Positions 45,875 through 54,363 of a stretch of 64,000 nucleotides of DNA are shown here, piece after piece. Source of the stretch: Nesterenkonia sp. E16_10 (GTDB lineage: Bacteria > Actinomycetota > Actinomycetes > Actinomycetales > Micrococcaceae); contig NZ_JADPSA010000022.1 of the NCBI RefSeq assembly GCF_017347085.1, forward strand, positions 62,001-126,000, given 5' to 3'. How positions within the stretch are numbered: the stretch's first letter is position 1; the number at the start of each line of letters is the position of its first letter. The notes beneath the pieces are model-generated. The model was not told where the DNA came from. It worked only from the letters and a program-made list of their open reading frames with translations, and did not search any database. The translations under genes and the position numbers were made by a program.

Positions 45875-47410
45875 ATGGACTGGCTCGTCGCAATCCCAGA
45901 GTTCCTCGTCAACGAGATTCTCTCCGTTCCAGCGTTCCTGATCGGCATCATCGTCGCCGTCGGACTGATCGCGCTCAAGAAATCCACCGGACAGATCATC
46001 GGTGGTGCCATGAAGGCGATACTCGGCTTCCTGCTGATCGGCGCAGGGGCCGGGCTTGTCGTGGCGTCCCTGGACCCGCTGGGGGTCATGATCCAGGGGG
46101 CAACCGGCGCCCAGGGCGTCATACCCACCAATGAAGCCATCGTCGGCATCGCCCAAGAGACCTACGGCGCGCAGGTGGCATGGCTGATGATCCTCGGATT
46201 CGCCATCAGCCTGGTCTTGGCGCGGTTCACGCCGCTGAGCTACGTCTTCCTCACCGGCCACCACATCCTCTTCATGGCGACGCTGCTGACCATCGTGCTG
46301 GCCACCGCCGGGTACTCAGGGCCACTCACCGTAGGACTTGGCGGCGTTCTGCTGGGCATTCTGATGGTCTCCCTCCCGGCCTTCTCTCAGCCCTTCACCC
46401 GGAAGATCACCGGTGATGACAGCATTGCCATGGGGCACTTCGGCACTGCTGGCTACGTCGCGGCAGGAACTGTGGGACGCCTGGTCGGTGGCAGGTCGAG
46501 CCGATCCACCGAAGACCTGAAGCTGCCCGAAGGCCTGCGGTTCCTGCGAGACTCCATGGTCGCGACCGCGCTGTCCATGGTGATCATGTACGTCGTGGTC
46601 GCCATGATCTACTTCGCCCGCGAAGGTGAGGCGGCGTACGAGGCGTTCGACGGTGGGGCCGAGAACTTCGGCAACTTCATCATGCTCTCGGTGACCCAGG
46701 GACTGCAGTTCGGCATTGCCGTAGCAGTCATACTCTTCGGTGTGCGCACCATCCTGGGCGAGATCGTCCCTGCGTTCCAGGGCATCGCCGCCAAGATCGT
46801 CCCCGGCGCCATCCCCGCCCTGGATGCACCGATCGTCTTCCCCTACGCGCAGAACGCCGTGCTGATCGGGTTCCTCTCCAGCTTCACCGGAGGACTGGTG
46901 GGGCTCGCAGCGCTGACCCTCTGGCTCAACCCGGCGCTCGGGCTGGCGCTGATCCTGCCGGGTCTGGTGCCGCACTTCTTCACCGGCGGCGCAGCGGGTG
47001 TCTACGGCAACGCCACCGGTGGTCGGCGCGGCGCAGTGGCAGGCGGTTTCGTCAACGGGCTCCTCATCACGTTCCTGCCGGCACTTCTGCTCCTGGTCCT
47101 CGGCGATTTCGGAAGCGCCAACACGACGTTCGGAGACACCGACTTCGGCTGGTTCGGCATCCTCGTCGGCTATGGAGCAGGCATCGGCTCGATCGGGGGC
47201 ATCGTGGTCGTCGCCGCCCTGGGACTGCTGATCCTCGGTGCAGCGATCCTGGTCCAGCGTCGCGTCGTCGACCGGAACTGGGATGCCTCGCCGCATCGAC
47301 CCGAGCAGGCCGAAGGGTCCTCGACCGAGGCCCCCGTGGCCGGCACCCATGGTCAGTATCCGAAGATCGAACCGCCCCGGGGAGCCCCAGCCCCACCTGC
47401 GCGGAGCTGA
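45875..47410 (+). CDS. ulaA: PTS EIIC, ascorbate (Ula/SgaT) type
   Basis: A 511-aa permease with about 11 hydrophobic segments. Family features include the opening FLVNEILSVPAFLIGIIVA, the TGHHILFMATLL region and VFPYAQNAVLIGFLSSF near the centre. The C-terminus is a Pro/Glu-rich tail. It is co-transcribed with the EIIA-EIIB gene. Substrate assignment to ascorbate is by family only. Confidence 0.88.
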   Translation: MDWLVAIPEFLVNEILSVPAFLIGIIVAVGLIALKKSTGQIIGGAMKAILGFLLIGAGAGLVVASLDPLGVMIQGATGAQGVIPTNEAIVGIAQETYGAQVAWLMILGFAISLVLARFTPLSYVFLTGHHILFMATLLTIVLATAGYSGPLTVGLGGVLLGILMVSLPAFSQPFTRKITGDDSIAMGHFGTAGYVAAGTVGRLVGGRSSRSTEDLKLPEGLRFLRDSMVATALSMVIMYVVVAMIYFAREGEAAYEAFDGGAENFGNFIMLSVTQGLQFGIAVAVILFGVRTILGEIVPAFQGIAAKIVPGAIPALDAPIVFPYAQNAVLIGFLSSFTGGLVGLAALTLWLNPALGLALILPGLVPHFFTGGAAGVYGNATGGRRGAVAGGFVNGLLITFLPALLLLVLGDFGSANTTFGDTDFGWFGILVGYGAGIGSIGGIVVVAALGLLILGAAILVQRRVVDRNWDASPHRPEQAEGSSTEAPVAGTHGQYPKIEPPRGAPAPPARS

Positions 47411-47460
47411 GTCGACGCTCAGCTTCTACGGCACCGTCTAGATCCGCTGGACCCGCGGGC

Positions 47461-48957
47461 CTAGGCCAGGATCCGTTGCAAGAGCACCCGTGCGCCCTCT
47501 GCCCGCAGGGTCTGCAGGGCATCGGCGTAGGGCCCGGTGAAGGCTGGCTGGTCCACCAGGTCACCGAAGAGCTCCTCGTCGCGCAGGAATGCCAAGATGT
47601 CCTCATCGTGGGACGCAGCACGATCCATCACGCGCTCACGATGCCGGTCCACGACCTCCCACTTCTCCCCGTTCTCGCCGACGCCCTCGGCATAGCGCGC
47701 CCAGGAGGCCACTATCGCCGCCGAGGCCGTGACATCACGTCCGGCGGCGAGGTTCTCCCGAATGACCGGCACCAGCCAGGTGGGGATTCGGTCGCTGGAC
47801 TCCGCCGCCAGGCGCGCCAAAGCGTCGGCCACGTACTCATTGCCGAAACGCTGCATGAGCTGGTCCTTGTACTGCTCCAGATCGGTTCCGGGGACCTCAC
47901 CCACGGCGGGGGTGCCCTCGTCATCCATGTAGCTCTTCCGGGTGAACCTGGCCAGGTCCTCGTCGTTGACTGCCTCGTGGGCGTAGGTGTGCCCCAGCAG
48001 CAGGCCGAAGTAGGCGATGGCCTGGTGACTGCAGTTCAGCAGCCGAAGTTTCATCAGCTCGTAGGGCTCGACGTCGTCGACCATCTGGACTCCGACCCGC
48101 TCGAACGCCGGCCGGCCCGCCGGGAAGCGGTCTTCCAGGACCCACTGGATGAAGTCCTCGCTGACCACCGGCCAGGCGTCCTGCACCCCGAAGCTCTCGG
48201 CCACCATGGCACGGTCAGCGTCGGCGGTGACCGGGGTGATCCGATCCACCATGCAGTTGGGGAAGGCGACGTGCTCGGCGATCCACTCCGCCAGCTGCGG
48301 GTCCTTGTGCTGGGCGTAGGCGAGCAGCATCCGCCGAGCCAGGTCGCCGTTGCCGCGCACGTTGTCGCAGGAGAGCACGGTGAATGCCTGCTCCCCCGCG
48401 TCACGACGACGGCGCAGCGCCTCGATCACATAGCCGAACATGGTCTTCGGAGTCGCACCGGAGGCGAAGTCCGCCGCCAGGTCCTCCGCGACCGCAGGAG
48501 TCTCGAACTGGAACTCCCCGGTGGAGGCGTTGTAGTTATATCCGCCCTCGGTCACGGTCAGGGAGACGATCCGCACTGCCGGATCCGTCATCCGAGCCAG
48601 AACCGCCTCGGGGTCATCGGGAGCGAAGAGATACTCCGCCAGCGTGCCGATCACCCGGGCATCACGAGTTCCGTCGGGCGCTTTGGTCACCAAGGTGTAG
48701 AGCCCGCCCTGCGGGACCAGGGCGTCACGCATCCGCACATCTCCGGGAAGCAGCCCGACGCCACAGATGGCCCAGTCCATGGCATCACCAGCGCTCATCA
48801 ACCGGTCGAGATACAGCGCCTGGTGCGCTCGGTGGAAGCCTCCCACCCCAAAATGCACGATCCCTACGCGCCGTTCGGCGAGGTCGTAACCAGGCGCCGC
48901 CGGGGCGCCTGGAGCAGCGGAAATCTGATTCAGGGCGGAGGTGCTGAGCGTGATCAT
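47461..48957 (-). CDS. Mannitol-type polyol 2-dehydrogenase
   Basis: A long-chain mannitol dehydrogenase-family enzyme of 498 aa that oxidises a sugar alcohol with NAD, for example D-mannitol to D-fructose or D-arabitol to D-xylulose. The N-terminal nucleotide-binding part has GIVHFGVGGFHRAHQ. The catalytic Lys-Asn-His signature KLRLLNCSHQ lies near residue 320. I chose ATG 48957; GTG 48963 two codons earlier is also possible and neither has a good ribosome site. The stop is 50 bp from EIIC (convergent). The SorC-type gene lies upstream on the same strand. Confidence 0.9.
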   Translation of the reverse strand: MITLSTSALNQISAAPGAPAAPGYDLAERRVGIVHFGVGGFHRAHQALYLDRLMSAGDAMDWAICGVGLLPGDVRMRDALVPQGGLYTLVTKAPDGTRDARVIGTLAEYLFAPDDPEAVLARMTDPAVRIVSLTVTEGGYNYNASTGEFQFETPAVAEDLAADFASGATPKTMFGYVIEALRRRRDAGEQAFTVLSCDNVRGNGDLARRMLLAYAQHKDPQLAEWIAEHVAFPNCMVDRITPVTADADRAMVAESFGVQDAWPVVSEDFIQWVLEDRFPAGRPAFERVGVQMVDDVEPYELMKLRLLNCSHQAIAYFGLLLGHTYAHEAVNDEDLARFTRKSYMDDEGTPAVGEVPGTDLEQYKDQLMQRFGNEYVADALARLAAESSDRIPTWLVPVIRENLAAGRDVTASAAIVASWARYAEGVGENGEKWEVVDRHRERVMDRAASHDEDILAFLRDEELFGDLVDQPAFTGPYADALQTLRAEGARVLLQRILA

Positions 48958-48976
48958 GGCCACACTGTATCAATCA

Positions 48977-48994
48977 TGCACTCATTTGAGCACT
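48977..48994. promoter_or_regulatory. Candidate SorC operator before polyol dehydrogenase
   Basis: On the minus strand this reads GTGCTCA-AA-TGAGTGCA, an inverted repeat of the TGAGCA-like half-site also found before the regulator gene and the ABC operon. It lies about 20 bp upstream of the dehydrogenase start. A second small repeat TCTCA-TC-TGAGA is at 49002-49013. Confidence 0.5.
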
Positions 48995-49013
48995 ACAAGT
49001 TTCTCATCTGAGA

Positions 49014-49943
49014 TCAGTTGAGCGACTCGCTGATCCGCGCGGCAAGCTCAGCCGGAATCACCAGATCGTCGACAAAACCTGCTCGGGCCGCGGCGATCAC
49101 GGCCTCCGGGTGCTCCACCGCCGCAGCAACGGCCACCACATGAGCCCTGCGCAGCTGCTCCGGACTCACGCCGATCACTCGATCCTCCATCCCCGAGAGT
49201 GCGATCTCACCGTTGAGGTCCATCAGAATCCCGGAACACTCGGCAACCACGCCGCCCTTCTGCGCCTGCGCCTGCTCCTCGGCATTCAGTCGCCCCCAGA
49301 ACGTGGAGGTGCCAGGACCCCAGGCGCCGATGGCGACCACCGCGACGTCGAGCTCATCTGCCGCACTCAGGGCCGCGCTCACCTCATCCACCCCGCGCAG
49401 CGCCGCCGCAAGCTCCGCCGTATCCATGATCAAGGGAGTGGGGAGCGGCCAGACTTCCCCGCCTGCCGCAGCACCGAGCGAATGGATCAGCGCTGAGGCC
49501 GCCGCTGTCGAGGTGCCCGGGGCGCTGAGCGCCCCCACCAGCTGCACGACGTCCACCCGGGGCAGATCGGTCAGGAACTCCGGCAGGTGCATCAGCGTCC
49601 GGGACCAGGCAACACCCAGCCGACCACCCTCATGCAGCCGGTGTGGCAGGAGACCTGCGGCGTGCCGCGCCAGAGCCGGGCGCATCGATTCGCCGGGGCG
49701 CGGGGGCACCACGGTCACCGAGTTGATCCCGAGCGACTCATGAAGACCGGCGAACTGGGGGTTGGGGTCTGTGGGGTCCTCGATGGTGATGCGCACTATG
49801 CCCTTGGCGAGCGCCTCGTCCAGAAGACGCGCCACCTGGAAGCGGGAGACGTCATGTCGACGGGCAATCTCGACCTTGGAGAGCCCCTCCCGGTAGTGCT
49901 CGGTGGCGATCGTCGCCAGCAGCACCAGATGATCCGCAGCCAT
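49014..49943 (-). CDS. SorC-family transcriptional regulator
   Basis: A 309-aa sugar-responsive regulator. ATG 49943 has a perfect GGAGGA site; the frame is open to 49982 but that part overlaps an operator-like repeat. An N-terminal HTH (LSKVEIARRHDVSRFQVARLL, two short segments) is followed by the SorC sugar-binding domain, with GGRLGVAWSRTL and VDVVQLVGALSAPG as in the family. It sits between the dehydrogenase and the ABC importer and is the obvious regulator of both, probably binding a phosphorylated sugar. Confidence 0.9.
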   Translation of the reverse strand: MAADHLVLLATIATEHYREGLSKVEIARRHDVSRFQVARLLDEALAKGIVRITIEDPTDPNPQFAGLHESLGINSVTVVPPRPGESMRPALARHAAGLLPHRLHEGGRLGVAWSRTLMHLPEFLTDLPRVDVVQLVGALSAPGTSTAAASALIHSLGAAAGGEVWPLPTPLIMDTAELAAALRGVDEVSAALSAADELDVAVVAIGAWGPGTSTFWGRLNAEEQAQAQKGGVVAECSGILMDLNGEIALSGMEDRVIGVSPEQLRRAHVVAVAAAVEHPEAVIAAARAGFVDDLVIPAELAARISESLN

Positions 49944-49952
49944 TGTTCCTCC

Positions 49953-49973
49953 ATGCTCAATTCCTGTGAGCAT
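49953..49973. promoter_or_regulatory. Candidate SorC auto-operator
   Basis: Perfect inverted repeat ATGCTCA (49953-49959), 7-nt spacer, TGAGCAT (49967-49973), ending one base before the ribosome site of the SorC-type gene. Binding here would block its own expression. Confidence 0.65.
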
Positions 49974-50076
49974 AACGGCCACTCACGCCGCCGCTGAACT
50001 CCGCGGCTGCCACCCGTCTCATCCAGGCCCCGAGCCGCCTAGAGATCACCCATCCGCATTGCCCCGGTTACATATT

Positions 50077-50126
50077 GTGACTACAGTCACCTAACAAGTG
50101 AGCAAACTACTTCGATCAAATGAGCG
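50077..50126 (+). promoter_or_regulatory. Operator cluster before sugar ABC operon
   Basis: The 160-bp-scale promoter region of the ABC operon holds a perfect inverted repeat GTGACT-AC-AGTCAC (50077-50090) and two direct half-sites TGAGCA (50099-50104) and TGAGCG (50121-50126), 22 bp apart. The half-sites match those at the SorC and dehydrogenase promoters; the other palindrome is of a different type and may bind a second regulator. Confidence 0.5.
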
Positions 50127-50162
50127 CACTCTTTTGCTGGACCTCGCAGAACGGATGACATT

Positions 50163-51530
50163 ATGGGAAGCAACGGACCACGGCTGACAAGGCGGACGCT
50201 GCTCGGCGCCGGCCTCGGCGGTGCGGCGCTGACGCTGAGCGGCTGCGGCGGAGGGACAACCGGCGCCGGGGGACGCGAGTCGATCGTCGTCGCCATCGTC
50301 TCGAACCCGCAGATGCAGGATGCCATCGGGCTGATCGAGAACTTCAGGAGCACCCACCCGGGCATCGATGTCCGCTTCGTCTCGCTGCCGGAGAACGAAG
50401 CCCGGGCGAAGATCACCGCCTCGGTCGCCTCCGGTGGTGGCGAGTTCGACGTCGTGATGATCTCCAATTATGAGACCCCCATCTGGGCGGCCAACGGCTG
50501 GCTCACGAACCTCGATCCCTATATGTCAGAGACTCAGGGGTATGACCCCGATGACTTCATCAGCACCATCAGCGATGCCCTCTCCTACGAGAACAAGCAG
50601 TACGCCGTTCCCTTCTACGGGGAGTCCAGCTTCATGGTCTACCGCGAGGACCTCTTCGAAGAGGCCGGGCTCAGCATGCCGGAACGGCCCACCTGGGATC
50701 AGGTCCGCGAGTTCGCCGAAGTCCTCCACGCGCCCGATCAGGGACGTGCGGGCATCGCCCTACGTGGTCTGGCCGGCTGGGGCGAGAACCTCGCGCCGCT
50801 GAACACGGTGATCAACACCTACGGTGGCCGCTGGTTCGATATGGACTGGCGCCCCATGCTGGACTCCCCCGAGGTCGAAGCGGCCGTGAACACCTATGTG
50901 GACACGGTGCGGACCTGGGGCCAGCCCGGCGCCGCCACCGCCGGGTTCGGCGACTGCCTCACCCAGGTTGCCCAGGGCAACGCGGCCATGTGGTACGACG
51001 CCTCCTCCATGGTCAACGGCATCCAGGACCCCGGATCCTCGCTGGTCGCGGATAAGGTCAACTACGCCCTGGCCCCCACCATGGAGACCGACTACGCCGG
51101 CTGGCTCTACGCCTGGAGCCTCGCCGTCCCGGCGACCAGCCCACGCAAACAGGCCGCCTGGGACTTCATCGCCTGGATGACCCACCCCGAATACTTCCAG
51201 CTGGTCGGCAATGAGCTCGGCTGGGAGGGGCTGCCTCCGGGCTCTCGCGACTCCACCTACGAAATCCCGGAGTACGCCGAGATCGCCAGCAACTACGCCG
51301 AGCCGACGCTGAATGCCATGGGCAACGCGAACCAGGAGAACTGCATGGTCCACGAGGTGCCCTACGACGGGCTGCAGTTCGTGGCGATACCGGAGTTCCA
51401 GGACCTCGGCACCCGCGTCGGGCAGCAGATCTCAGCCGCGATCGCCGGTCAGCAGACCGTGACGGAAGCGTTGGACCAATCGCAACGCTTCGCGGAAGCC
51501 GTTGCCCAGACCTACGGATGGGAGGCTTGA
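50163..51530 (+). CDS. Sugar/polyol ABC transporter binding lipoprotein (SmoE-like)
   Basis: A 455-aa extracellular binding protein. Tat motif TRRTLLG (residues 9-15) leads to lipobox LSGC with Cys28. The mature protein has the family-1 solute-binding pattern (RSTHPGIDVRFV, FDVVMISNYETPIWA, and KQYAVPFYGESSF). It resembles the sorbitol/mannitol binders by context. It heads a three-gene operon with two permeases. No ATPase is present, so a shared MsiK/UgpC-type ATPase from elsewhere must energise it. Confidence 0.88.
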   Translation: MGSNGPRLTRRTLLGAGLGGAALTLSGCGGGTTGAGGRESIVVAIVSNPQMQDAIGLIENFRSTHPGIDVRFVSLPENEARAKITASVASGGGEFDVVMISNYETPIWAANGWLTNLDPYMSETQGYDPDDFISTISDALSYENKQYAVPFYGESSFMVYREDLFEEAGLSMPERPTWDQVREFAEVLHAPDQGRAGIALRGLAGWGENLAPLNTVINTYGGRWFDMDWRPMLDSPEVEAAVNTYVDTVRTWGQPGAATAGFGDCLTQVAQGNAAMWYDASSMVNGIQDPGSSLVADKVNYALAPTMETDYAGWLYAWSLAVPATSPRKQAAWDFIAWMTHPEYFQLVGNELGWEGLPPGSRDSTYEIPEYAEIASNYAEPTLNAMGNANQENCMVHEVPYDGLQFVAIPEFQDLGTRVGQQISAAIAGQQTVTEALDQSQRFAEAVAQTYGWEA

Positions 51531-51531
51531 G

Positions 51532-52503
51532 ATGACGACGACGAAGAACCCGCCTCCCGCCGTCGCGGCTGACACTCACGCCGCGACGAAACCGGCACCG
51601 CAGCAGAGTTCACGGACAAAGGCTGACCGCGCAGAAGCCTGGCGTCGGCGCGCTCCACTGATGCCGGCGCTGATCTTCCTGATCATCGTCACCCAGGTCC
51701 CGTTCCTGCTGACCATCTGGTACTCGTTGCGCTCGCGCAACCTGTTGCGCCCCGAGGGTGAACAGTTCGTCGGCCTGAGCAACTACGGCGACATCTTCCT
51801 CGACTCCACCTTCAGGCAGGCGGCGCTGAACTCGGTGCTGATCACCCTTGGCTGCGTGTTCCTCGCGATGCTCCTGGGACTCGGACTTGCGCTGCTGCTG
51901 GACCGGAAGTTCTTCGGTCGCGGGATCGTGCGCACCCTGCTGATCACGCCGTTCCTGATCATGCCGGTGGCCGGAGCACTGCTCTGGAGCATCTCCATGT
52001 TCAACCCGACCTACGGGCTGGTGAACTGGCTGATCGGACTGGTGGGGATCTCACCGGTGGACTGGACCAGCGAGTATCCGATGTTCTCCGTGATCGTCGC
52101 CCTGGTGTGGCAGTGGACGCCCTTCATGATGCTGCTGCTTCTGGCAGGACTGCAGTCCCAGGCCCGCGATGCCCTGGAGGCAGCCTCCGTGGACGGCGCA
52201 TCGGCCTGGCAGACCTTCCGCTACATCACCCTGCCGCACCTGCGCTTCTACCTGGAGCTCTCCGTGCTCCTGGGCGCGATCTACGTGGTCAACACCTTTG
52301 ATCACATCTACCTGATGACCGCCGGAGGCCCCGGCACGGCCAGCGCCAACCTGCCGTTCTACATCTACCAGCGCGCGTTCCTCGGCTTCGACATCGGTCA
52401 GTCTGCGGCCATGGGCGTGGTCACCGTGATCGCCACCATCGCGCTGGCGCTGCTGGCGCTGCGGCTCATCTTCACAAGCATCAACGCGAAGGAGCAGTCA
52501 TGA
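51532..52503 (+). CDS. Sugar/polyol ABC transporter permease (SmoF-like)
   Basis: A 323-aa MalF-type permease with six helices and the ATPase-contact sequence EAASVDGASAWQTFRYITLP. ATG 51532 follows the binding-protein stop by 1 bp and uses GGGAGG inside the previous gene; the frame upstream of that is a shadow. It forms a heterodimer with the next permease. Confidence 0.9.
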   Translation: MTTTKNPPPAVAADTHAATKPAPQQSSRTKADRAEAWRRRAPLMPALIFLIIVTQVPFLLTIWYSLRSRNLLRPEGEQFVGLSNYGDIFLDSTFRQAALNSVLITLGCVFLAMLLGLGLALLLDRKFFGRGIVRTLLITPFLIMPVAGALLWSISMFNPTYGLVNWLIGLVGISPVDWTSEYPMFSVIVALVWQWTPFMMLLLLAGLQSQARDALEAASVDGASAWQTFRYITLPHLRFYLELSVLLGAIYVVNTFDHIYLMTAGGPGTASANLPFYIYQRAFLGFDIGQSAAMGVVTVIATIALALLALRLIFTSINAKEQS

Positions 52504-53315
52504 AGAATCCGGTATGGGGCCGCTTCCTATCCGTGGCCACCTGGATCATCGCGCTGATCTTCTTCGCCCCGGTGGCGTGGATGGTGCTGACCAGCTTCAA
52601 ACAGGAGACCGACGCCGCGAGCTCGCCTCCCAGCTTCTTCTTCGAACCCACTCTGGACCAGTACCGGGCCATCTTCACCTCGGATGCCGGTCCGTACTTC
52701 ATGAACTCGGTGATCGCCACGGTCACCTCCACCATCCTGGTGCTGCTGCTCGCGATCCCGGCCGCGTACGCCTTGAGCATCCGACCGGTGGAGCGGACGC
52801 AGGATGCGCTGTTCTTCTTCATCTCCACCAAGATGCTTCCGGTGGTGGCGGTGATCATGCCGATCTATGTGATCGCAGGCCAGATCAAGATGCTGGACAA
52901 CATCGCGACGCTGATCATCCTCTACACCGCGATGAACCTGCCGATCGCCGTCTGGATGATGCGTTCCTTCTTCCTGGAGGTCCCGGGCGAGGTCCTGGAG
53001 GCCGCCTCACTGGATGGAGCTTCGCTGCTGGGCACGATGCGCAGGGTCTTGATTCCTATGGTGGCCCCGGGCATTGCCGCAACCTCGCTGATCTGTGTCA
53101 TCTTCGCTTGGAACGAGTTCTTCTTCGCACTGAACCTCACCGCGGCGAATGCGGCCACGGCCCCGATCTACCTGATGAGCACGATGACCTCCGAAGGCCT
53201 GTTCCTCGCCCGGCTTTCGGCCGCCTCGGTCCTGGCTTCACTGCCGGTGGTCCTGGCCGGTTGGCTCGCGCAGAAGCAGCTGGTGCGCGGACTCTCCATG
53301 GGTGCGGTCAAGTAG
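52500..53315 (+). CDS. Sugar/polyol ABC transporter permease (SmoG-like)
   Basis: A 271-aa MalG-type permease with six helices and the contact loop EAASLDGASLLGTMRRVLIP. ATG overlaps the stop of the first permease by 4 bp. It ends the operon 18 bp before the tRNA-Ala 3' end, which is on the opposite strand. Confidence 0.9.
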   Translation: MKNPVWGRFLSVATWIIALIFFAPVAWMVLTSFKQETDAASSPPSFFFEPTLDQYRAIFTSDAGPYFMNSVIATVTSTILVLLLAIPAAYALSIRPVERTQDALFFFISTKMLPVVAVIMPIYVIAGQIKMLDNIATLIILYTAMNLPIAVWMMRSFFLEVPGEVLEAASLDGASLLGTMRRVLIPMVAPGIAATSLICVIFAWNEFFFALNLTAANAATAPIYLMSTMTSEGLFLARLSAASVLASLPVVLAGWLAQKQLVRGLSMGAVK

Positions 53316-53333
53316 AGGGGGAATCCGCAGCGG

Positions 53334-53406
53334 TGGAGCTAAGGGGAGTCGAACCCCTGACCTCGTCGATGCGAACGACGCGCTCTACCAGCTGAGCTAT
53401 AGCCCC
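53334..53406 (-). tRNA. tRNA-Ala (anticodon CGC)
   Basis: 73 nt folding as a full cloverleaf. The acceptor GGGGCTA pairs with TAGCTCC and discriminator A, the D arm is GCTC...GAGC, and the anticodon stem CGTCG/CGACG holds loop TTCGCAT (anticodon CGC, reads GCG). The T arm AGGGG-TTCGACT-CCCCT is perfect. The 3' CCA is not encoded (CCG follows). Its 3' end faces the polyol cassette and has a scar copy at 44949. Confidence 0.96.
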
Positions 53407-53487
53407 GTGACCTGCCGCTCGCCCTGAAGACCGGACTTCTCCAGCCAGCCGGACCCGCGGCGTCGGCGCTTCCAGGATAATGGATGT

Positions 53488-54363
53488 GTGACTTCTTCTG
53501 CTGAGACTGCCTCTTTCAATCCCACCCCGCCCTTCGGACTGCTGCTGGATGTCGACGGGCCCATCGCCTCTCCGGTCAGCCGCTCCGTCGCCATCGAGTC
53601 CATCGCCCGCGACCTCGCCGGCATGGCCAATCAGGGCATCCCGGTCATCTTCAACACCGGACGCTCCGACGATTTCATCGCCCAGCAGGTGATCCCGCCG
53701 ATGCGCGCCGCCGGACTGCTGCCTGACGCGCCGGTCTTCACGATCAGCGAGAAGGGCGCGGTCTGGGCCGAGATCACCCCCGAGGGCCTCGGAGAGATCC
53801 ACATCGACGAGGAGCTCACACTGCCCACCGCTCTCTTCGATGACGTCCGGGACCTGGTGGCCGAGCGGTTCAGCGGGCACATGTTCTTCGATGAGACCAA
53901 GCGCTCCATGGTCTCCGTGGAGCAGTCCACCGAGGTGGAGAACAAGGACTACCTGGAGGCGCAGAAGGAGTTCGACGCCGCCATCCCGGCCCTGTTGAGC
54001 AAGCACCAGCTGGAGCATGTCCGGATCGACCCGACCATCATCTCCACGGACGTGGAGCACAAGGGCGTGGGCAAGGACGTCGGTGCGCAGCGCTCGCTGA
54101 GGCTGCTCGAGGCGCGTGGGATCACCGCCCAGACCTGGTTCACCATGGGGGATTCCCGGACCGACTACGCCATGGCCACCTGGCTGCATGAGCGCGGACT
54201 GCCGGTCAGCCACGTGGACGTGCGCCCCGAGGACGGCGTCCCGGAGACCGAGTACGAGGTGCTCACCTCCTCCACCGGTGCGATCCATGACGAGGCCGGG
54301 GCCGAGTTCCTCAGCCGCTGGGCTGCCGATCCGGAGAACACCAGGGCCGGCCGCGGTGACTGA
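53488..54363 (+). CDS. HAD-type sugar phosphatase-like hydrolase
   Basis: A 291-aa HAD (type IIB-like) protein starting at GTG 53488. Motif I is LLLDVDGPIAS near residue 20, a small-motif Thr/Ser region is IFNTGRSDD, a Lys lies in the EHKGVGKDVG segment near residue 190, and motif IV is MGDSRTDYAMA. The order resembles sucrose-phosphate or mannosyl-3-phosphoglycerate phosphatases. Substrate is unknown. It overlaps the next gene by 8 bp. Confidence 0.75.
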   Translation: MTSSAETASFNPTPPFGLLLDVDGPIASPVSRSVAIESIARDLAGMANQGIPVIFNTGRSDDFIAQQVIPPMRAAGLLPDAPVFTISEKGAVWAEITPEGLGEIHIDEELTLPTALFDDVRDLVAERFSGHMFFDETKRSMVSVEQSTEVENKDYLEAQKEFDAAIPALLSKHQLEHVRIDPTIISTDVEHKGVGKDVGAQRSLRLLEARGITAQTWFTMGDSRTDYAMATWLHERGLPVSHVDVRPEDGVPETEYEVLTSSTGAIHDEAGAEFLSRWAADPENTRAGRGD

